From assembly GCA_900318685.1 (NCBI GenBank), contig ONLL01000035.1, positions 1 to 59,917 of the forward strand: a stretch of DNA of 59,917 nucleotides, written 5' to 3'. The translations under genes and the position numbers were made by a program. Under the pieces are notes generated by a model. The model did no database searches. It was not told the DNA's origin and worked only from the letters and a program-made list of their open reading frames with translations. Of this stretch, positions 35,489 to 43,265 are shown in pieces (within the stretch, counting starts at the first letter, position 1; each line of letters opens with the position of its first letter). Source of the DNA: an uncultured Prevotellaceae bacterium. Lineage in GTDB: Bacteria > Bacteroidota > Bacteroidia > Bacteroidales > Bacteroidaceae.

Positions 35489-36253
35489 CACAGATATAGG
35501 GAGGGCGTTAACATTCGTTAGCATAGAAAGTCGGCTCAAATCTCCGTTCATTGAGCCGATGACTGTATGTTTCGTACAGTCACCGACGCAAATCTGCGTC
35601 CGTTGACTATTCATTCATGTAGGCTTGGAAAGCACCGTCGCGAATCGCGACGGTGCTTTGGCTGACTATGTTAGGGCAGGGGGAGGGCGATTTGCCGAGT
35701 CAGCTCTGTCTTGCATGAGGAGGTGCCCAAGCTGATGAGTCCCTGTTTTAAGGAGTCATAGCCAATGGCCGCTGGAAATGGGTGAACGAATCGGTCACCC
35801 ATTTGTTCGCCAGATGCTCGCGGTGTACGTCCAATGGCATAACGAATCGTTACCCCATCCAATGGCGTCGCAAATCGCGACTCCATCAATGGGCGACTGC
35901 CTGAAGGGGGTGTTTTGAAACCACCCCCTTATCGACGCATCACCTGTTTGCCGTCTCCCATACTCGAAGAAATGTTTTTCAGCTGCTTTTCGGCTTATGT
36001 CAGAAAGGGGGCCCTGAATCAGGGCGGCCTTCAAGTGCACTGAAACTGTGCAGTGCTTTAGGGTAAAACCAGGGCCCTGAATCAGGGCGGTGGTTTATCG
36101 GGCGATTGAATTGTCACAAAATGTCACGCAAAATCGCTGACTTCCGTTACTAAAAATCACTTTGCAATTCTGCCTGAGTCTCTACCTAAGGGGGGGCGAA
36201 ACGCCCTCCCCTTTGAAGCAGGCACCCTGGAGTAACGATTCGTTCTCCCGGCT
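35489..36253. other. Gene-free region with a cluster of short palindromes
   Basis: No credible coding frame. Perfect palindromes with a single central A or T inside GA(A/T)TC lie at 35630-35658 (14-base arms), 35840-35852, 36011-36025, 36074-36088 and 36234-36244. Related GAATC- or AAATC-centred ones lie at 35780-35800 and 35867-35881, and another at 35141-35155. Two G/C-rich terminator-like stems lie at 35904-35930 and 36188-36213. A copy of the inverted-repeat segment AAATCGCTGACTTCCG is present near 36131. Confidence 0.75.
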
Positions 36254-37114
36254 TTATCGCTTGACGTTTCTCCGGTATTCTTGCGGAGTGACACCTGTGA
36301 GCTTACGGAACAGCCGGATGAAATAGCTGTGGTCGCTGAATCCCAAGGCATATGCAACCTCCTTCACGGGCATCTCGGTGGTGAAGAGCAGCAGCTGGGC
36401 CCGCTCCATCTTTTTCTTGTTGATGAACTGCACGGGTGACGTGCCAAACTCCCGCTTGAACAATCGGATGAGATAGGGCTTCGTCACACATGCCACGTCG
36501 GCCAGTTCCTCTACGTCGATCATGTCGCTAATGTGCGAGTGGATGTGCGAGAGCACCTTTTGCATGCGCTCGTCGTGTGTCCACACACGTTGTACAGCCT
36601 CCCTCATAAAGCGCGAGAAGATCATCAGCATGGCCCCTCTCAGCTCCATCTTCTCCCATAGCTCCATGTCCTGATAGCGTTGCAGATATCTGGAGAACAG
36701 CGTGACATTGTCGTAGGTCTGCGGGTCGCTGTCCGGCAGGATGGCCTGCGGCTGCTGGCTGCACATCCGCTGGAAGAGGAGGGCGTCAATGCCCTCGGCT
36801 TTCACCTCGGTCGGGAAGTCGTACTGCTCCATCACGTCCTGCTCGTTTTTGAAGCCCTCGTACACGTGTAAATAATAATGAGTGAACCTTCCGCTGCATT
36901 CGTACGAGTGAAGCGTATAGGCCGGGATGATGTAGAGATGATTGGGGCGTAGCGTCACCCACTTGTCCTGCAGTCGGAGCCTTGCTCCGCCTTCGACAGC
37001 GTAGAATATGCGGGTAAAGGGTGAGTTGACATCCTGCCAGTTCCAGTCGGCATCGTGATGGGCTATGCCGACGTTGAGCATCATCAGGTTCATGGATTCA
37101 ATGGGTATCTGCAT
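36254..37114 (-). CDS. AraC-family transcriptional regulator
   Basis: A 286-residue regulator. An N-terminal cupin-like sensing domain ([21 protein letters not shown], then [16 protein letters not shown]) is followed by two C-terminal helix-turn-helix motifs ([44 protein letters not shown]). The start is ATG 37114; a longer frame reads through the heptamer repeat upstream and would add a low-complexity His/Pro/Ser tail. It is divergent from the GH29 gene at 37441 and probably senses a sugar to control the fucosidase cluster. Confidence 0.92.
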   Translation of the reverse strand: MQIPIESMNLMMLNVGIAHHDADWNWQDVNSPFTRIFYAVEGGARLRLQDKWVTLRPNHLYIIPAYTLHSYECSGRFTHYYLHVYEGFKNEQDVMEQYDFPTEVKAEGIDALLFQRMCSQQPQAILPDSDPQTYDNVTLFSRYLQRYQDMELWEKMELRGAMLMIFSRFMREAVQRVWTHDERMQKVLSHIHSHISDMIDVEELADVACVTKPYLIRLFKREFGTSPVQFINKKKMERAQLLLFTTEMPVKEVAYALGFSDHSYFIRLFRKLTGVTPQEYRRNVKR

Positions 37115-37117
37115 ATT

Positions 37118-37208
37118 GGTGGATGGTGGATGGTGGATGGTGGATGGTTGATGGTGGATGGTTGATGGTGGATGGTTGATGGTGGATGGTTGATGGTGGA
37201 TGGTGGGT
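37118..37208. repeat. Heptamer tandem repeat in the leader of the AraC gene
   Basis: About thirteen head-to-tail 7-base units, GGTGGAT alternating with GGTTGAT in the middle, lie between the -7 box (37219-37226) and the regulator's start. Because 7 is not a multiple of 3, changes in copy number would alter the leader length and the frame of the upstream alternative start. Confidence 0.9.
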
Positions 37209-37218
37209 TTTGATGGTG

Positions 37219-37226
37219 CAAAGGTA
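37219..37226 (-). promoter_or_regulatory. -7 box of the AraC regulator
   Basis: TACCTTTG on the minus strand (37226 to 37219); no good -33 element. Transcripts from here would carry the heptamer repeats as a leader of about 100 bases. Confidence 0.55.
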
Positions 37227-37388
37227 CGAATAATTATCTGAAATGCCATGTCACATTATTGATTTTTTATAGGATGAAATTGTCCTGAATGTCATAATAT
37301 GGGAATTACGATAGGACTTTAGTTTCATTTGGCTTCTTTTGTCCTATTTCTGTGCAAAATAATGAAACTATAGGGGCGAAATACTTTG

Positions 37389-37396
37389 TAACTTTG
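37389..37396 (+). promoter_or_regulatory. -7 box of the first GH29 gene
   Basis: TAACTTTG followed by CACC, 44 bases before the ATG at 37441. The -33 region is weak, which fits activator-dependent expression by the divergent AraC protein (inference). Confidence 0.55.
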
Positions 37397-37440
37397 CACC
37401 GTCAAATTAACAACTAACAATTCAACGTACAATTTGTCTC

Positions 37441-40400
37441 ATGAAGAAATCACTAACCTATTTGCTTTTGGCTGTCAGCATGACAGTCAATGCACAGTTG
37501 TCGGACGTGCCTGTTCAGCAAGGTACCTACACTCCTGACTGGGAGTCGCTCGGAGCCTGGGAATGTCCTGAATGGTTTAAGGATGCCAAGTTCGGCATTT
37601 GGGCCCACTGGGGCCCGCAGTGCCATGCCGAAGACGGCGACTGGTATGCCCGTTTTATGTATTACGATGGCTCCGGCCAGAACCAGTGGCATTGGCAGCA
37701 CTTTGGCGACCCGGCAGTGTTCGGTCTGAAAGACCTCTGCAACGACTGGAAAGCCCAGAACTGGGATCCCGAGCAGCTGGTCAATCTCTACAAGAGTGTG
37801 GGTGCCCGCTATTTCATGGCCCTCGCCAATCACCACGACAACTTCGACCTTTGGAACTCGCCCTATCAGGAGTGGAACTCAGTGAATGTCGGTCCGAAGA
37901 AAGACATCATCAAGGGCTGGAGCGATGCCTGCAAGAAAGCCGGCCTGCCACTGGGCGTCAGTATTCATGCCTCGCATGCCTGGACATGGCTGGAGCCCTC
38001 GCAGGAGTACGACGGCAACCTGACCAAGGAGGACGGCAAAGGCAAGTGGTGGGAAGGCATGGACCCGCAGGAACTCTATGCCCAGCGCCACGACCATAGC
38101 TCGGGCTGGGACAACTCGGGCACCATCCACAGCCAGTGGGACTGGGGCAACGGTGCCAACCTGCCTTCGCAACAGTATAAGCAGAAGTTCCAGAACCGGG
38201 TGTTGGAACTCATCAACGACTATCAGCCCTCGATGATCTATTTCGACGATACCGCCATGCCTTTCTATGGCTGCGACGACCAGATAGGCAAGAACATCCT
38301 CGCACACTATTATAACAAGCAGAGCGATGTGGTGGTCACCGGCAAGCAGCTCAACGCCCAGCAGAAGCAGTACATGCTCTGGGACGTGGAGCGCGGCATA
38401 CCCGACCGCATTCAGGAGCAGTACTGGCAGACATGCACCTGCATCGGTTCGTGGCACTACGATGTGAATGTCTACAACCGTGGTGGCTACAAAGGCGCTC
38501 AGCAGGTGGTCGACATGCTGGTCGACATCGTCTCGAAGAACGGCAACCTGCTGCTCAGCATTCCCGTTCGCAGCAATGGCACGATCGACGACAAGGAGCA
38601 GGCCATCCTCGAAGGCATCAAGGCCTGGATGGACGTCAATTCAGTCAGCATCTACGGCACTCGTCCCTGGAAGACCTACGGCGAGGGCCCGATGGCCGAT
38701 GCATCCAATCCCCTGAGTGCGCAAGGCTTCAACGAGGGCAACAACTACTCGTCGAAAGACGTGCGCTACGTGCAGAAAGGTGATGTGCTCTATGCCACCA
38801 TCATGCGCTGGCCGGCAACCAGTTCGTTCACTTTCAAGAGTCTGGGCAAGAGCTCGCCCTATTTCAGCGGACAGGTGAAGAGCGTCAAGTTGTTGGGCTA
38901 TGGCGATGTCAGCTTCTCGCAGGCCATCAATGGTGTCACCGTGCAGCTGCCCGATGTGAAGCCCAACGACATTGCTCCCGTCTTCGAGATCACTTTCGTG
39001 CCTGGCACCGACACTCCAGCCACACTCCTGGAAGTCATCGAGGGCTACGAGGCCCTGCTCGTCGAGCTGCGCGCACAGGTGAGCAACAATACCGGCCGAT
39101 TCAGCAAGAACGGTGTCAACGCCTTTGCCGAGGCCATTGCTGAGGCCCGTCAGCATCTAGGCGACAGCGAAGCCGACCAGCAGATCGTCATTACACAGCT
39201 GAACGAGGCCTACAACACCCTGCTCACCAGCGGCCGCAATCAGCCCGACGTGCCCCGCGACGGATGGGAGGCCGACATCACTGTCAACCAGCTCATTGAG
39301 ACCAGCGCCTTCTCGGCCTCTGAGAAGGGCTCTCGCTTCGGCACACCGCAATATTGGACCGTGGAGAACTATGCCATCCAGATGACCAATGGCGACACGA
39401 AGAACGGCATCGACGGCTATCCCGGCCACAACACCTTGATGCTGGGCCGCTGGGCCAGCGAGGAGGTGCAGCCCATCGAGAGCGACATTGCCAATGCCCG
39501 CATCTACCGCACCGTACATCTGCAGCCTGGCACCTATTACTTCGGTCAGCTGCTCGAGACTCACTACAATATTCCTGAGGCCAACTATCTCTTTGCTGCC
39601 ACGCGTACGTTGCCCACCTCTGAGGTCGAGGACCAGGCCATTGCCTTCGCGCACATCAGTCAGGCCAGCGTAGGGAAATGGTTCGGACTGAGCTTCTATA
39701 TCGATGAAGAGCAGGATGTGGTGCTCGGATGGCAGGCCGATCTCACCAGTGGAAGCACCGAGCAGGAGTTCCGTGTGAAGGAAGTGAAACTGCTCAGCTA
39801 TGGCACGGTGAACAATGACGCCCTGTTCAACCTCATCGAGCGGGCATGGTTCACGCTCGACATGGCCAAAATCAACGGAAACACGGGCTTTTATCGCCGG
39901 GATGCAGCCGACAAACTGATGGCTGCTCTCGAAGAGGCTGAGGCTTATATCGATGGCACCAGCGAAGAGGTGGATGCCGCCTATGAGAACCTGCTGCAGG
40001 CTCTGGAGGACTTCCTGAAGAACGGCAAGAACGTGGGTGGAGCACCCATAGAGTCCGGCTATGAGGACTGGACCGTCAAGGTGCTACACGAGGCCGATAA
40101 CTTCGCCCGTACGCCAGAGACACAGGACGGAGGACGCTTCGGAGAGACACTCTATTGGACTGTCGAGAATTTCGGCTTCGACCATCAGGCCGGCATCGAC
40201 AACAACCCGGGCTACGACTGTCTGCACCTTGAGGTGTGGTGGAACAGCAGCGCATTCCCTGAGCATGGCTACGACATCAGCAACGCACGCCTCTATCAGC
40301 AGGCCGAGCTGCCTGCCGGACGCTATTACTTCGGTGCTGCCTATCCCGCTTTCGAGCCTAATGACGTCAGCTATATCTTCGCCTCCGACCAGATTCTTTC

Positions 40401-41547
40401 CACCAGCGACATCACCGAGTCGTCCATCGCTTTCGAGCAGGTCAGCGTGGCTCCCCGCGACGGCAGCTTCCGGGGCATCTTCTTCACGCTCGAAAAACCC
40501 ACCAACGTCTATCTGGGCTTCCAGGCCGACTTCAGCAACTCCAACACTGCCAACGTCCGTGTCAAGGCCGTCAAGTTGCTCTACTACGGCGAGATCACCT
40601 ATAGCAAGCTGCAGGCGCTTATTGCTTCTGTCGAGCAGCAGCTGACCGAGGTGACTATCAACGAGAATACCGGCTATTATTCTCAGCAGGCCTACGACCG
40701 TCTGGCTGCTGTCATTGCCACAGCAAAGGCCGTGGCCGACAATGCCGACTACGACACCGTCAGCCGTGCCTATAACGCCCTGAGCGAGGCATTGGCCGAC
40801 TTCCTGCAGAATGGCCGCAATGCCGGCGGAGAGCCTGAGAAACTGGGTGCCACTGATCTTACCATCGAGAAACTGCATGAGGCCAGCCAGTTCAGTCGTG
40901 ATGACCAGAGCGTCACAACCCGTTTTGCCAAGCCCAAGTACTGGACCGTGGAGAACTTCAGCATTCCTAACGGTGGCGACGGCACGAAGCAGGGCCTCGA
41001 CCGCTATCCGGGCTACGACTGCCTGATGCTGGGCATCTGGGGCGACCGCGACAACAACGAGGAAGGCGACCTCAGCGATGCACGCATCTACCAGCGTGTG
41101 CACCTGGATGCTGGCCGTTACTACTTCGGCAACACCTTCCAGACACGCTACAACCTCAATCAAGCCTATCTCTTCGCAGCTTCCGATCCGCTGCCCACTG
41201 CCGACATCGAGACGAAGTCCATAGCATGGCATGCCTTTGCCACTGGTGGCGACAACGATAAGTTCAATGGCATCTACTTCACCCTCGATGAGCCGCAGGA
41301 TGTGTGTCTTGGTTTCCAGGCCAACCTTGCACAGGGAGCTGGCGAACAGGAGTTCCGTGCCAATCAGGTGGTGCTCTTCGGCTATAAGATCCAGTCGGGC
41401 ATCGAACAACTGCCTGCAGCAAATGCTGTCGCCGACGGGGCAGTGCAAATGTTCACTCTGACAGGCGTGCGTCTGCAGGAAGTGCCTCAGAAAGGCTTCT
41501 ACATCGTGCGTCAGGGCGGAAAAACGCGAAAGATGTTGGCTAAATAA
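37441..41547 (+). CDS. Large secreted GH29 alpha-L-fucosidase with repeated accessory domains
   Basis: A 1368-residue exported enzyme releasing alpha-linked L-fucose. The signal peptide (MKKSLTYLLLAVSMTVNAQ) is followed by the GH29 barrel (about 25-520) with WFKDAKFGIWAHWGPQ, ANHHDNFDLW, the probable nucleophile region MIYFDDTAMPF and the SKNGNLLLSIP strand. Then come three cycles of a three-helix FIVAR-like segment (about 525-600, 790-860, 1055-1130) and a beta-rich domain with YWTVENF and a conserved NARIY/ARLYQ strand (DUF5013-like, tentative). The last about 35 residues (MFTLTGVRLQEVP, KGFYIV) resemble type IX secretion tails. The extra domains probably bind glycan or the cell surface. 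Confidence 0.9.
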   Translation: MKKSLTYLLLAVSMTVNAQLSDVPVQQGTYTPDWESLGAWECPEWFKDAKFGIWAHWGPQCHAEDGDWYARFMYYDGSGQNQWHWQHFGDPAVFGLKDLCNDWKAQNWDPEQLVNLYKSVGARYFMALANHHDNFDLWNSPYQEWNSVNVGPKKDIIKGWSDACKKAGLPLGVSIHASHAWTWLEPSQEYDGNLTKEDGKGKWWEGMDPQELYAQRHDHSSGWDNSGTIHSQWDWGNGANLPSQQYKQKFQNRVLELINDYQPSMIYFDDTAMPFYGCDDQIGKNILAHYYNKQSDVVVTGKQLNAQQKQYMLWDVERGIPDRIQEQYWQTCTCIGSWHYDVNVYNRGGYKGAQQVVDMLVDIVSKNGNLLLSIPVRSNGTIDDKEQAILEGIKAWMDVNSVSIYGTRPWKTYGEGPMADASNPLSAQGFNEGNNYSSKDVRYVQKGDVLYATIMRWPATSSFTFKSLGKSSPYFSGQVKSVKLLGYGDVSFSQAINGVTVQLPDVKPNDIAPVFEITFVPGTDTPATLLEVIEGYEALLVELRAQVSNNTGRFSKNGVNAFAEAIAEARQHLGDSEADQQIVITQLNEAYNTLLTSGRNQPDVPRDGWEADITVNQLIETSAFSASEKGSRFGTPQYWTVENYAIQMTNGDTKNGIDGYPGHNTLMLGRWASEEVQPIESDIANARIYRTVHLQPGTYYFGQLLETHYNIPEANYLFAATRTLPTSEVEDQAIAFAHISQASVGKWFGLSFYIDEEQDVVLGWQADLTSGSTEQEFRVKEVKLLSYGTVNNDALFNLIERAWFTLDMAKINGNTGFYRRDAADKLMAALEEAEAYIDGTSEEVDAAYENLLQALEDFLKNGKNVGGAPIESGYEDWTVKVLHEADNFARTPETQDGGRFGETLYWTVENFGFDHQAGIDNNPGYDCLHLEVWWNSSAFPEHGYDISNARLYQQAELPAGRYYFGAAYPAFEPNDVSYIFASDQILSTSDITESSIAFEQVSVAPRDGSFRGIFFTLEKPTNVYLGFQADFSNSNTANVRVKAVKLLYYGEITYSKLQALIASVEQQLTEVTINENTGYYSQQAYDRLAAVIATAKAVADNADYDTVSRAYNALSEALADFLQNGRNAGGEPEKLGATDLTIEKLHEASQFSRDDQSVTTRFAKPKYWTVENFSIPNGGDGTKQGLDRYPGYDCLMLGIWGDRDNNEEGDLSDARIYQRVHLDAGRYYFGNTFQTRYNLNQAYLFAASDPLPTADIETKSIAWHAFATGGDNDKFNGIYFTLDEPQDVCLGFQANLAQGAGEQEFRANQVVLFGYKIQSGIEQLPAANAVADGAVQMFTLTGVRLQEVPQKGFYIVRQGGKTRKMLAK

Positions 41548-41566
41548 AAAATAATTGCTATCTTTG
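41536..41566 (+). promoter_or_regulatory. Internal promoter of the second GH29 gene
   Basis: TTGG (41536-41539) and TATCTTTG (41559-41566) are separated by 19 bases. The -33 part lies inside the end of the preceding gene. Only four bases separate the -7 box from the ATG. Confidence 0.65.
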
Positions 41567-41570
41567 CCGC

Positions 41571-43187
41571 ATGAAACGAATATTGCTACTTTTAGTCCTT
41601 GGCTGCATGGTATGTGCAGCCAAGGCCCAAGACTACCGGATTCCTGTCTCTGAGCAGCATGAGCAGATGCAGACAGGGCAGTATCAACCTACGTGGGAGA
41701 GCCTGAAGACCCACCAGACACCCGAGTGGTTCCGCAACGCGAAGTTCGGCATGTGGGCGCACTGGGGACCGCAGTGCGTGGAGGGCTCGGGCGACTGGAT
41801 GGCGCGCTCGCTGTATATGGAAGGCACGCGCGAGTACAAATGGCACGTGGAGCACTACGGCCATCCGTCGGAGGTGGGCTTCAAGGACATCCTGCCGCTG
41901 TTCAAGGCCGAGAAGTGGAATCCCGACGAGCTGGTAGCCCGCTACAAGCGTTGTGGAGCGCAGTACTTCTTCGTGCTGGGCAACCACCACGACAACTACG
42001 ACCTGTGGGACTCGAAGTATCAGCCGTGGAACTCGAAGAACATCGGTCCGAAGCGCGACGTGCTGGCTGAATGGGCCGCCGCAGCCAAGAAGGCCGGACT
42101 GCCGCTGGGCATCTCGTTCCATGCCGATCATGCGTGGACGTGGTACGAGCCTTCGCAGCGCTACGACTTGGAAGGCGAGAAGGCCGGCGTCTACTACGAC
42201 GGCAACCTGACCAAGGAGGACGGCAAAGGCAAGTGGTGGGAAGGCATGGACCCGCAGCAGCTCTACCAGCAGCGTCACCCCATGAGCCAGGGCTCGTGGG
42301 ACAACGGCCGCATCCACAGCCAGTGGGACTGGAGCCATGGTGCCTGTCCGCCGACACAGGAGTTCGTCACCAACTTCTATGACCGCACGCTGGACGCCAT
42401 CAACCGCTACAATCCTGACCTCATCTACTTCGACGTCACCGTGCTGCCCTTCTATCCGCTGAGCGACTGCGGACTGCGCATCGCCACTCATCTTTACAAC
42501 AAGAACCCGCGTGCCGTGGTCTTCGGCAAGATCCTTGACGACGAACAGCGCAAGGCTCTCACTTGGGACGTGGAACGAGGTGCTCCGAACGAGATCATCG
42601 ACGAGCCCTGGCAGACGTGCAACTGCATTGGCGGATGGCACTACAACACCAGTATCTACGAGCGCAACGGCTATAAGAGTGCTGCCACGGTGGTCAAGCA
42701 GCTGGTCGACATCGTGTCGAAGAACGGCAATCTGCTGCTCTCCATACCGTTGCGTGCCGATGGCACTTACGACGAGAAGGAGTCGCAGATACTCGACGAT
42801 CTGGAGGCTTGGATGACGGTCAATGGCGAGAGCATCTTCGGCACACGTCCATGGGTGCGCTTCGGCGAGGGGCCCGTGGCCGAGGAGGACATCAAGATCA
42901 ACAACCAGGGATTCAACGACAGTAAGTTTGGCGGCATGGACTGGCGCGACATCCGTTTCAATCAGACGGCTAAGTACCTCTACGTCACCGCCATGGGATG
43001 GCCTGAGAGCGGACAGCTCACCATCAAGTCGCTGGCCAAGGGCAACAAGGACCTGCGTAAAAAGATCAGCAGCGTCTATCTGCTGGGACATGGCAAGCTG
43101 AAGGCCCGCCAGACGGCTGAAGGCCTGGTCGTCACTCTTCCCAAGCCCTGTAATAAGATTGCGCCGGTGATGAGGATTAGTAAGTAA
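41571..43187 (+). CDS. Exported GH29 alpha-L-fucosidase
   Basis: A 538-residue enzyme with a signal peptide (MKRILLLLVLGCMVCAAKAQ) and a single GH29 catalytic domain closely related to that of its upstream neighbour: WFRNAKFGMWAHWGPQ, LGNHHDNYDLW, GKGKWWEGMDPQ. It lacks the accessory domains and the secretion tail, so it is probably periplasmic. The nucleophile-region text reads LIYFDVTVLPF against LIYFDDT-type in the neighbour. The shared aspartate is kept, but the following residue differs and specificity may differ. A hairpin terminator follows. Confidence 0.92.
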   Translation: MKRILLLLVLGCMVCAAKAQDYRIPVSEQHEQMQTGQYQPTWESLKTHQTPEWFRNAKFGMWAHWGPQCVEGSGDWMARSLYMEGTREYKWHVEHYGHPSEVGFKDILPLFKAEKWNPDELVARYKRCGAQYFFVLGNHHDNYDLWDSKYQPWNSKNIGPKRDVLAEWAAAAKKAGLPLGISFHADHAWTWYEPSQRYDLEGEKAGVYYDGNLTKEDGKGKWWEGMDPQQLYQQRHPMSQGSWDNGRIHSQWDWSHGACPPTQEFVTNFYDRTLDAINRYNPDLIYFDVTVLPFYPLSDCGLRIATHLYNKNPRAVVFGKILDDEQRKALTWDVERGAPNEIIDEPWQTCNCIGGWHYNTSIYERNGYKSAATVVKQLVDIVSKNGNLLLSIPLRADGTYDEKESQILDDLEAWMTVNGESIFGTRPWVRFGEGPVAEEDIKINNQGFNDSKFGGMDWRDIRFNQTAKYLYVTAMGWPESGQLTIKSLAKGNKDLRKKISSVYLLGHGKLKARQTAEGLVVTLPKPCNKIAPVMRISK

Positions 43188-43226
43188 AAGAAAAGCCTTC
43201 CCCTAGCCACTACGGCCTCCCCCTGA

Positions 43227-43246
43227 CCCCCTCCAACTGGAGGGGG
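43227..43246. terminator. GC-rich hairpin between convergent genes
   Basis: Perfect arms CCCCCTCCA/TGGAGGGGG around AC, between the convergent GH29 and GH2 genes. There is no long T-run; it probably ends transcription from both sides. Confidence 0.6.
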
Positions 43247-43265
43247 AATTCGTGGATGGGGGGGG

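Noticed and set aside
35671-36040. Two overlapping small open frames (72 and 81 codons)
   Set aside because: Both consist largely of translated palindromes of the repeat cluster.
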